This document shows, piece by piece, positions 1 to 5,874 of a DNA stretch of 9,598 nt. A model generated the notes under the pieces. That model made no database searches, was not told the origin of the DNA, and saw only the letters and a program-made list of their open reading frames with translations. How positions within the stretch are numbered: the stretch's first letter is position 1; the number at the start of each line of letters is the position of its first letter. Both the position numbers and the translations under genes were made by a program. This stretch comes from Methanobrevibacter sp. (lineage in GTDB: Archaea > Methanobacteriota > Methanobacteria > Methanobacteriales > Methanobacteriaceae): positions 1 through 9,598 of the forward strand of contig NZ_SUTI01000031.1 in assembly GCF_015062985.1 (NCBI RefSeq). Direction: 5' to 3'.

Positions 1-73
1 GGCTAGATGGGATTCGAACCCATGACCTCCCGGTTATCAGCCGAGCGCGCTAACCAAGCTGTGCCACTAGCCT
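1..73 (-). tRNA. tRNA-Ile (anticodon GAU), clipped at window edge
   Basis: The reverse complement folds as a tRNA. The acceptor 5' strand AGGCTAG starts at 73. The anticodon arm CTCGG-CTGATAA-CCGGG puts GAU at 38-36, and the T arm is ATGGG-TTCGAAT-CCCAT. The 3' acceptor strand reads CTAGCC at positions 6-1, so its last pairing base and the discriminator lie just outside the window. GAU reads the isoleucine codons AUC and AUU. No CCA is visible because the 3' end is cut off. The D stem (GCAC/GCGC) has an A12-C23 mismatch in an otherwise well-paired molecule. No intron is present in the anticodon loop. A strong BRE/TATA element lies about 30 bases upstream of the mature 5' end. Confidence 0.95.
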
Positions 74-85
74 ATGTTTTATATA

Positions 86-102
86 TGACAGGTTAACTGT
101 CA
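86..102 (-). repeat. 6-bp inverted repeat in the tRNA-Ile leader
   Basis: On the minus strand the sequence is TGACAG-TTAAC-CTGTCA, a perfect 6-bp stem with a 5-base loop. It sits at the predicted transcription start of the tRNA and ends 12 bases before the mature 5' end. It could be a leader hairpin removed by RNase P or a protein-binding operator at the start site. Confidence 0.5.
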
Positions 103-124
103 ACACTTATACTTATATTAATTA

Positions 125-145
125 CTATATATAACTCTTTCGGTG
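125..145 (-). promoter_or_regulatory. BRE/TATA promoter of tRNA-Ile
   Basis: Read on the minus strand, 145-136 is CACCGAAAGA and 135-125 is GTTATATATAG. A purine-rich CCGAAA BRE directly before a TTATATATA box is the layout of strong stable-RNA promoters in methanogens. A start about 27 bases downstream of the TATA centre falls near 103, giving a short 5' leader before the tRNA. The start position is inferred. Confidence 0.7.
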
Positions 146-156
146 GTTATATATAG
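125..156. repeat. 11-bp perfect inverted repeat, two TATA-like arms
   Basis: CTATATATAAC (125-135) and GTTATATATAG (146-156) are exact reverse complements separated by 10 bases (TCTTTCGGTG). The left arm is the TATA box of the tRNA gene on the minus strand. The right arm is a second TATA-like sequence facing the other way, but no plus-strand gene follows it and the BRE-like spacer fits only the minus-strand promoter. Confidence 0.6.
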
Positions 157-179
157 AATTAAATAAGATTTTTTAAAAT

Positions 180-464
180 TTATCTATTAATCATTTCGTT
201 AATGGAATCTGCCATTGCATGTCCTTCAACGATTATTTTTGCATTTTCAATTCCTTCAACGTTTTCTGCTCTGATTTTTGCATCAGCAGCAATACGAGTA
301 ATACTCATACAACCTGGATTGGTTGGTTTGAGGATAATTTCAGCTTGATCTCCTTCAACTGCAATATTTTGCACAATACCCATTTCTACGATACTGATTC
401 CCATGTGTGGGTCATTTATTACATAAATTGCATCTTTAATATCTTTTACTAAGTCTTCAGACAT
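180..464 (-). CDS. MIP18/DUF59 family protein (Fe-S assembly)
   Basis: This 94-residue protein is a single MIP18 (DUF59, SufT/PaaD-like) domain. The family helps load or mature iron-sulfur clusters on cytoplasmic targets. Visible hallmarks are the N-terminal helix followed by DP (residues 18-19), the hydrophobic strand with GIV (29-31), and PTNPGC ending in Cys52, which matches the conserved single cysteine of the family. The length is normal for a stand-alone archaeal member. The ATG at 464 is preceded on the minus strand by GGAGA, a good ribosome-binding site. A TATA-like TTTATAAATAT at 521-511 allows its own promoter, so it need not depend on the arcS-like gene 90 bases upstream. The specific client protein cannot be deduced. 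Confidence 0.85.
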   Translation of the reverse strand: MSEDLVKDIKDAIYVINDPHMGISIVEMGIVQNIAVEGDQAEIILKPTNPGCMSITRIAADAKIRAENVEGIENAKIIVEGHAMADSINEMINR

Positions 465-510
465 TATTCAGTCTCCTATATTTTTATTGTATTTATTATT
501 ATTTCATAAG

Positions 511-521
511 ATATTTATAAA
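511..521 (-). promoter_or_regulatory. Candidate TATA box for the DUF59 gene
   Basis: The minus strand reads TTTATAAATAT about 50 bases before the ATG at 464. This would give a leader of roughly 20-25 bases that includes the GGAGA ribosome-binding site. It is supported only by sequence match in an AT-rich spacer. Confidence 0.4.
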
Positions 522-554
522 CATTGTTATTTTTTCTAACAAAAGATTATTAAA

Positions 555-1463
555 TTATTTTAATCGATGTTTTATTTTAACACCAATTCCATTATTGTAT
601 TCTTCCATTTCACGGCCTGTCATTATTGCTTTTCCAACTCCTACGACTGTTTCATCTTTAACAACCACGACTTCGTCATTTGGTATGATATTGTGGTCCG
701 CTTTTTTGATTCCGGGTGCGAAAACGGTATTTGTCGTAAGGTCGAAGTCAATTTCAACAACATGGATTCCCAATTCTTTTAAAATTTCTCCACCAGGCAA
801 ATTTAATCTATATAATCCATAATCCTTATTAAGTAATGCTAACTGTTTTCCATTGCTCAATATTCTTTTGTGATACATTCCTTTTGTTTTGACATTTTCC
901 GGTATGAATTCATCACCATTTTCACCAAACTGATATTTGGCAATTGATTTCAACTCATGAAGTGTTTTTTCTCTTCTGTTTACTCTATCATGCTTTTTAA
1001 GTTCCATCCTTAAATTATAAAGTGAATCAGGTGATGTGGGCCTGCCGTCTTCACATGTATTGATGAAATCATCAAGATATGCCTCACAGGATTCAAGATA
1101 ACCTCCTGCGAGATTGGCTATAACTGTTTTTCCCTCACAATATTTGGCTATTAGTTTCCCGCTTTCTTCAATTTCATCTTCAGACCATGAACCTGTTGTG
1201 CTCACATCATATGATTGGATTGGGAATGTATTTTCAAGTTCCCTTGGACAGATTCCAAAGGGGGAAGTCACTATAAGTTCCTGAAATGATCTTGTAATCT
1301 TTCTGAATTTTTGGTGTGATTTGGAATTGGAATACGGTTTTTTCATACTGCACGGCAATAAAACAACTGTATCACCAAGAGGCTTCATCATTTCCATTCT
1401 CTGCCTCCATCTCACGGCTTCCGGACGATATAATGATTCTTCACTGGAGCATATTACCTTCAT
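555..1463 (-). CDS. Short archaeosine synthase (ArcS)-like protein with PUA domain
   Basis: From the ATG at 1463 the product has 302 residues. Residues 37-50 read PCSMKKPYSNSKSH, an exact match to the ArcS signature PC-x3-KPY-x2-S-x2-H. SPFGICPRELE (67-77) and the YDVSTTGSW stretch that follows (85-93) also resemble ArcS. The C-terminal ~70 residues (VVEIDF... VGVGKAIMTGREM) form a PUA RNA-binding domain. ArcS acts on preQ0 at position 15 of tRNA to make archaeosine. Canonical ArcS is nearly twice as long and starts with a TGT-like domain that is absent here, so this is either a lineage-specific short ArcS or a partner subunit. An upstream in-frame TTG at 1475 is less likely than the ATG: TGAGGAATAAC gives a ribosome-binding site for the ATG, one base separates the stop of the HD gene from it, and the TTG would overlap that gene. 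Confidence 0.82.
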   Translation of the reverse strand: MKVICSSEESLYRPEAVRWRQRMEMMKPLGDTVVLLPCSMKKPYSNSKSHQKFRKITRSFQELIVTSPFGICPRELENTFPIQSYDVSTTGSWSEDEIEESGKLIAKYCEGKTVIANLAGGYLESCEAYLDDFINTCEDGRPTSPDSLYNLRMELKKHDRVNRREKTLHELKSIAKYQFGENGDEFIPENVKTKGMYHKRILSNGKQLALLNKDYGLYRLNLPGGEILKELGIHVVEIDFDLTTNTVFAPGIKKADHNIIPNDEVVVVKDETVVGVGKAIMTGREMEEYNNGIGVKIKHRLK

Positions 1464-1464
1464 G

Positions 1465-1983
1465 TTATTCCTCAAAAGCTTTAATTAATTCATTGTCAAG
1501 TTTTATTAATCTTTCAATATTATCATCGCTGTCTTCAATTCGTCTTTTCCATTTCGCTATGACAAAATCGATATCCACTTCGTCGCTGCCGCTTATCAGA
1601 TTGTCTGCATGGGCAACAATCTTTTCTTCAAGAGTTTCGGGCTCATATGATTTTTTTGGAAGTCCAAGTTTTACGGATTCCTCTTCGGTTATTCCGGCAC
1701 CGATATGTCTTTCAATGATTTTTAACACGTCTTCGTCGTATCCGTATTGCTCAGCTATTTTAACCCCTTCTATTGCATGGTCAATTCCATGGGTTCTGGA
1801 TCGTCCGATGTCATGCAGAAGAGCGCCTTTTCTAATAAGGTCTTCATCAACATTATCAAAATTAGAAGCTATTTCCATAGCTTTTTTATAAACGGCTTTA
1901 CAATGTTCTATAACATTTTCAGGAGTATTCTCCTTTTCAAGCAATTCAATTTCCATTTTTATCTTTTCATTTGTTTTTTTCAT
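1465..1983 (-). CDS. HD/HDIG-domain protein (TIGR00295-like)
   Basis: This is a soluble metal-dependent HD-superfamily hydrolase domain. From the ATG at 1983 (172 residues) the motifs are His27 (NVIEHC), the HD doublet His57-Asp58 in LLHDIGRSRTHG, His69, His93 (ERHIGAG) and Asp127 (VAHADNL). This complete set suggests an active phosphohydrolase; the substrate is unknown. It resembles the small archaeal HDIG family TIGR00295. The start is uncertain. A TTG at 2007 gives 180 residues. The ATG at 1983 lacks an obvious ribosome-binding site and overlaps tfe by 17 bases. An ATG at 1956 gives 163 residues, begins just where family similarity seems to begin (IELLEK), and leaves a 10-base gap. The gene lies between tfe and the arcS-like gene in one unit; its TAA is one base from the next ATG. 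Confidence 0.82.
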   Translation of the reverse strand: MKKTNEKIKMEIELLEKENTPENVIEHCKAVYKKAMEIASNFDNVDEDLIRKGALLHDIGRSRTHGIDHAIEGVKIAEQYGYDEDVLKIIERHIGAGITEEESVKLGLPKKSYEPETLEEKIVAHADNLISGSDEVDIDFVIAKWKRRIEDSDDNIERLIKLDNELIKAFEE

Positions 1984-2485
1984 TAAAGGAATTAAAATTA
2001 CTTTCAACCATTTTGATATCTTCTTTTATTTGTTCGATGGTTTCTGCATTGTCCTGGAATTCTAATTCTTCACCGCATGCAGGGCATATGAATTCATAAT
2101 CGGAGGATTCATCAAAATCAAGTCTGACGTGACCTAGTGGACATACGAAAAACATATTGTTTTCTTCACGTTCCAATTCCTCATTCAGCATTGATAAATA
2201 TTTCTGGGAATCCTTTTGGATACGATTAATAACTTCATCTTTTTCAAATTTCCAAGAATAAGTAAACCATTGTGTTTCAGGGTCTTTACTTCTTTTATAA
2301 CTAGCCAATCCCATATCATAAAGTCTGTAAAGTATTTTTCTAACGATATTTAGTTTAATTCCAGTTTTATTTGCAATTTCCTCATCAGTTTCAATTCCAT
2401 CGTTCAATGCCTCAACAATTGGTAAATTGCTTTCATCTTCAACAATGTTGGTTAATAAAGTCTTTACTAATGGATCATTTATCAT
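1967..2485 (-). CDS. tfe: Transcription initiation factor TFE (TFIIE-alpha homologue)
   Basis: TFE stabilises the open promoter complex together with TBP, TFB and archaeal RNA polymerase. The 172-residue product has the usual length. It has an N-terminal extended winged helix (about 1-85, with ETDEEIANKTGI and IVRKILYRLYDMGL), a linker coiled region (about 88-108, NEELEREENN), and a C-terminal zinc ribbon (about 112-140). The ribbon reads CPLGH ... CPACG, with Cys115, Cys134 and Cys137; the position of the usual second cysteine of the first knuckle is not cysteine, although His119 is near. The ATG at 2485 has a strong AGGGG ribbosome-binding site seven bases upstream. A TATA candidate on the minus strand lies at about 2530-2517. 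It is the first gene of a tfe-HD-arcS-like unit with overlapping or nearly touching ends. Confidence 0.95.
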   Translation of the reverse strand: MINDPLVKTLLTNIVEDESNLPIVEALNDGIETDEEIANKTGIKLNIVRKILYRLYDMGLASYKRSKDPETQWFTYSWKFEKDEVINRIQKDSQKYLSMLNEELEREENNMFFVCPLGHVRLDFDESSDYEFICPACGEELEFQDNAETIEQIKEDIKMVESNFNSFNEKNK

Positions 2486-2516
2486 TTAATTTCCCCTAAA
2501 ACTTATCAAATCAAAT

Positions 2517-2530
2517 TATCATATAAAAAT
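2517..2530 (-). promoter_or_regulatory. Candidate TATA box of tfe operon
   Basis: The minus strand reads TTTTTATATGATAA about 35-40 bases before the tfe ATG. The predicted start near 2497 would leave a leader of about a dozen bases that just contains the AGGGG ribosome-binding site. This is a sequence match only. Confidence 0.45.
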
Positions 2531-2540
2531 AAAAAAATAA
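2526..2540 (-). terminator. Oligo-T termination signal after the sugar operon
   Basis: Read on the minus strand, this stretch is TTATTTTTTTATTTT, lying about 63-77 bases beyond the aminotransferase stop. Runs of T without a strong hairpin are the usual archaeal termination signal. It abuts the tfe promoter. Confidence 0.45.
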
Positions 2541-2548
2541 CATGTTAT
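2537..2548. repeat. 12-bp palindrome upstream of tfe TATA box
   Basis: ATAACATGTTAT is a perfect palindrome lying just upstream of the candidate tfe TATA box, a typical place for a dimeric regulator. It is also within the 3' region of the aminotransferase gene. Function is inferred from position only. Confidence 0.35.
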
Positions 2549-2602
2549 GATATATAAGATTAAATCTATATTAGTTATGTTTTTTTTATTATAAATACAT
2601 AT

Positions 2603-3802
2603 CTAATATTCTTCTAAAATTTCTAATAAATTCTGAATGATATAATCTACTTCCTCATCGGTTAGGGTGGAATATATCGGCAGGCTTATTTCATTTTCAA
2701 ATAAGTGATATGCATTCGGGTAATCGTTTATATCGTATCCCAAATCCCTATACGCTGTCAACAGTGGGAGCGGTTTGTAATGCACATTGGTGCTGATTCC
2801 CCGTTCTTCCATTTTGATTATAATCTCATTTCTTTCATCAAGTGTGATACCGTCAATTCTTGTCAGGTAGAGGTGTCCTGATGATTTTGAATTTTCACTG
2901 AAGTGGATTGGTGTGATGACCTTGCTGTTTTCAAACCCTGCATCGTATTTTTTTACAATTTCATGTCTGCGCTCTAACATCGCATCATACCTTCCAAGCT
3001 GTCCAAGGCCGATTCCTGCCTGAACGTCAGTCATATTGCATTTATATGCAGGAATTAGAATATCATACTCCCAAGATCCTTTTTGGGTTTTTTCCAGCGC
3101 ATCTTTGGTTTGCCCATGCAATGAGAGAATCTGCAATTGCTTATATAATTTTTCAGAATCCACCTTGTCATGTTTTTTCCAGGTTACAGCTCCTCCTTCG
3201 GCTGTTGTCAGGTTTTTAACTGCATGAAATGAAAAACAAGTAAAGTCAGCAAGATTTCCTGCTTTCTTATTATTTTGAACTGCGCCAAATCCATGAGCGC
3301 AATCGGCCAGCACAATTATCCTGTTGAATGCTTCCTGTATCTCATTATTTGGGCGGAACAGGTCTTTTTTATTTTCAATTATTTCAAAAATCTTATCGTA
3401 ATCACATAATATTCCCGCAATGTCCACAGGCATGATGACTTTTGTTTTGTCAGTAATCGCATCGCTCATTTGGGAATAGTCCATGTGCTCTTTGTCTTTT
3501 TGGCTGTCCACCATTACTGGTGTTGCTCCAACATGACATATTACGCTGCAGGTGGCGGTATATGTGTATGCAGGCACAATCACTTCATCTCCTTCCCCTA
3601 CACCAAGTAGGCGCAATGTCATTTCAAGAGCTGTAGTTGCAGCACTCAAACAGACAGTCTTATCGCTGCCGCAATAATCGGTTATCCTTTTTTCAAACTC
3701 TTTTGTTTTTGGTCCTGTAGTAATCCAGCCGGATTTCAGGGCCGCTATAACTTCTTCAATTTCTGCTTCGCTGATGTCTGGCGGTGAAAATGGTATGTTC
3801 AT
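2603..3802 (-). CDS. DegT/DnrJ/EryC1/StrS-family PLP sugar aminotransferase
   Basis: This 399-residue protein belongs to the fold-type I PLP aminotransferases that convert 4-keto (or 3-keto) nucleotide sugars to amino sugars, usually with glutamate as donor. Visible features are the entry motif GWITTGP (25-31), cofactor-phosphate loop SAATTALE (53-60), Asp167 in ADCAH, which should contact the PLP ring nitrogen, and the Schiff-base Lys196 in SFHAVKNLTTAEGG. The C-terminal region HYKPLPLL (341-348) is typical of the family. The start ATG lies three bases after the stop of the dehydratase gene, whose final codons supply the GGAG ribosome-binding site, so the two are translationally coupled. Given that partner, C4 transamination of UDP-4-keto-6-deoxy-HexNAc (PglE/PseC-like step) is the best guess; the exact sugar stereochemistry cannot be read from sequence. 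Confidence 0.9.
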   Translation of the reverse strand: MNIPFSPPDISEAEIEEVIAALKSGWITTGPKTKEFEKRITDYCGSDKTVCLSAATTALEMTLRLLGVGEGDEVIVPAYTYTATCSVICHVGATPVMVDSQKDKEHMDYSQMSDAITDKTKVIMPVDIAGILCDYDKIFEIIENKKDLFRPNNEIQEAFNRIIVLADCAHGFGAVQNNKKAGNLADFTCFSFHAVKNLTTAEGGAVTWKKHDKVDSEKLYKQLQILSLHGQTKDALEKTQKGSWEYDILIPAYKCNMTDVQAGIGLGQLGRYDAMLERRHEIVKKYDAGFENSKVITPIHFSENSKSSGHLYLTRIDGITLDERNEIIIKMEERGISTNVHYKPLPLLTAYRDLGYDINDYPNAYHLFENEISLPIYSTLTDEEVDYIIQNLLEILEEY

Positions 3803-3805
3803 TAT

Positions 3806-5695
3806 TTATTCTCCATTGATTTCTTGAGGGTCATGATAAGTAGGAACACATTTCCTCATAGTATCTTTTATGATTTCTTTATCGTAAATGTCGTTATCTA
3901 TAAGGTATCTGAAAGCATCGAGCTTTTCTTCAACTTCTTCCATTTTAAAGTCCATTGGTTCAGTAATAAAGATTTTTTCATGTCCTGTCTCTTCAAGGTT
4001 TTCTTCATCCATCAGTAACTCTTCATATAACTTTTCTCCAGGCCTCATTCCTGTAATCTTAATTTCAATGTCTTCTCCAAGAGTCAATCCGGACAGTTCA
4101 ATCAAACTTTTTGCCAAATCATATATTTTTACAGGATTTCCCATATCCAATACAAATATCTCTCCGCCTTTTGCGTAGGTGATTGATTGAAGCACCAATG
4201 CCACAGCTTCGGGAATTGTCATGAAAAATCTTGTAATTTCCTTATGTGTCACGGTAACCGGTCCGCCTTCAGCAATCTGCTTTTTGAATAATGGCACTAC
4301 TGACCCGTTACTTCCCAAAACATTTCCGAAACGAACGGCCACAAATTCAGTTTCACTTTCCTTATCCTTTGCCTGAATAATCATTTCACATAACCTTTTG
4401 GTGGCACCCATTATATTTGTAGGATTTACAGCTTTATCCGTGGATATCAGAATAAATCGTTTCACATTGTATTTGTCACTCGCATTAACCAGGTTATATG
4501 TACCGAATATATTGTTTTTTATCGCTTCAGTCGGATTATTTTCCATAAGGGGAACATGCTTATGTGCAGCAGCATGGAAAACAATTTCAGGAGAGTATTC
4601 TTCAAAGATCTCAAACATCCTATGTTCATCTCTGATGTTTGCGATTATGGCACATATTTCATTGTTCGGATATTTGGATTTCAATTCTAATTCAATATCA
4701 TATAAGTTATTTTCATATATGTCAATCATTAACAAGCGCTTTGGATTATGAAGCATTATTTGCCTACAAAGCTCTTCTCCGATAGATCCTCCTCCACCGG
4801 TCACTAAAACTATTTTTCCGCTGATTATGCTTTTGATGTTGTTATTGTCAAGTTCAATAGGGTCTCTTCCGAGTAAATCCTCAATTTCCACATCCCTTAA
4901 ACTGTGATACAGGTTCTCTTCGGAAATGAGTTCCCTTAATCCCGGCAATACTTTAACTTTTGCATTTGTCTTATTACAGATTTCCAGAATCTCTTTTTTA
5001 TTCTTGTTATCTATATTTACAATTGTGAAAAAAATGGAATCCACATTGTATTCTTCGCAGATGCGTATAATGTCATTTCTTTTTCCAATGATTTTCACTC
5101 CTGCCACAGAATAACCCTGTCGTTTTCTATTGTCGTCAATTATTCCAATTATTTCATATTTTCCTTTTAAAGTGGAATTCAATGTTTTTATGATGTCATT
5201 GGCAGAGTATCCTCCACCTATAAGCAATAACTTCTCCGGACTTTCCGGAACTTTATACTTTTCAGGTTTTGCAGTGGAAGACAGCAGATAATGCTTGATT
5301 GTTAAACGTGAGGTAATAACTATAATACCAATTAAGAATCCTACTGCGAGGTTAAGCTTAATTGAGGGATTTTTCATATCCAATACCAACTCTTCTATTA
5401 AGGAGACTATAAGTAGGGAGATTACTGAAAACACCAGGTACATAGTGTAATCTCTGAGGCTTTCATAACGTATAATGTGAGAATACATGCCATCGATTTT
5501 AAAAACAGTCAATAAAATTACTATTCCAATAGCTATGCTTATTAGAAGCTCATGTTTTGTTACCGCGCTTGTGGGATTCATTAAAAATGAATCGGTAATA
5601 ATGACTGATATTAAATAATATCCAAGAATAACAGCAAACGCATCAACTAAGGGCAACAAAATATTCCTGTATTTAGCGAATTTATCTATTCTCAT
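3806..5695 (-). CDS. Membrane-anchored UDP-N-acetylhexosamine 4,6-dehydratase (PglF/WbpM/CapD-like)
   Basis: This 629-residue protein has the layout of the large PglF/WbpM/EpsC dehydratases. Four membrane segments (about 11-33, 49-65, 84-105, 114-128) come first, then a linker Rossmann domain beginning LLLIGGGYSAND (156-167), and a C-terminal extended-SDR catalytic domain with the NAD(P) motif VTGGGGSIG (298-306). The catalytic segment STDK (418-421) is followed by NIMGATK (427-433). As in PglF and WbpM, Met429 stands where small SDRs carry the catalytic tyrosine, and Thr419-Asp420-Lys421 plus Lys433 are retained. It should make UDP-4-keto-6-deoxy-HexNAc at the cytoplasmic face of the membrane. 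The ATG at 5695 follows a GAGGT ribosome-binding site. It is the first gene of a two-gene unit, with the aminotransferase three bases downstream. Whether C5 is also epimerised is not resolvable. Confidence 0.92.
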   Translation of the reverse strand: MRIDKFAKYRNILLPLVDAFAVILGYYLISVIITDSFLMNPTSAVTKHELLISIAIGIVILLTVFKIDGMYSHIIRYESLRDYTMYLVFSVISLLIVSLIEELVLDMKNPSIKLNLAVGFLIGIIVITSRLTIKHYLLSSTAKPEKYKVPESPEKLLLIGGGYSANDIIKTLNSTLKGKYEIIGIIDDNRKRQGYSVAGVKIIGKRNDIIRICEEYNVDSIFFTIVNIDNKNKKEILEICNKTNAKVKVLPGLRELISEENLYHSLRDVEIEDLLGRDPIELDNNNIKSIISGKIVLVTGGGGSIGEELCRQIMLHNPKRLLMIDIYENNLYDIELELKSKYPNNEICAIIANIRDEHRMFEIFEEYSPEIVFHAAAHKHVPLMENNPTEAIKNNIFGTYNLVNASDKYNVKRFILISTDKAVNPTNIMGATKRLCEMIIQAKDKESETEFVAVRFGNVLGSNGSVVPLFKKQIAEGGPVTVTHKEITRFFMTIPEAVALVLQSITYAKGGEIFVLDMGNPVKIYDLAKSLIELSGLTLGEDIEIKITGMRPGEKLYEELLMDEENLEETGHEKIFITEPMDFKMEEVEEKLDAFRYLIDNDIYDKEIIKDTMRKCVPTYHDPQEINGE

Positions 5696-5763
5696 TAAAG
5701 TTCGACCTCATGTTTTAAAGTAATTATAAGTTATAATTTTTAAGTGGTATTATTTTTGTATAT

Positions 5764-5791
5764 TGGTTAATATAAAATTTTCTTTTAACCA
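5764..5791 (-). promoter_or_regulatory. Candidate sugar-operon promoter inside an inverted repeat
   Basis: TGGTTAA (5764-5770) and TTAACCA (5785-5791) form a perfect 7-bp inverted repeat with a 14-base spacer. On the minus strand the spacer carries AAGAAAA followed by TTTTATA, a plausible BRE/TATA. A start near 5748 would give a leader of about 50 bases for the dehydratase gene. The arms bracket the core promoter, as an operator would. The spacer 5696-5874 shows no gene. Confidence 0.4.
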
Positions 5792-5874
5792 TTTTTTTTA
5801 GTTTAAATTTATAATTTTTCCACTTTTAAAGCTTATTTTTCTTTTTTTCAATAAAATGATGGTTCAATGGTCGT

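Noticed and set aside
146..156. Right arm of the 125-156 repeat as a plus-strand promoter
   Set aside because: No plus-strand gene or RNA structure follows, and the BRE-like sequence is oriented for the minus strand only.
487..822. Plus-strand frame of 111 codons over the end of the arcS-like gene
   Set aside because: It begins in an AT-rich spacer, has no ribosome-binding site I can recognise, and overlaps the conserved PUA domain on the other strand.
1316..1891. Plus-strand open frame of 191 codons opposite the HD and arcS-like genes
   Set aside because: It spans the junction of two well-supported minus-strand genes, is Ser/Leu/Ile-rich low-information sequence, and shows no recognisable domain. 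It is an antisense shadow.
5696..5874. Possible small RNA or small gene in the spacer before the dehydratase gene
   Set aside because: The stretch is AT-rich with no open frame carrying a ribosome-binding site and no GC-rich fold; only the promoter-like inverted repeat is supportable.
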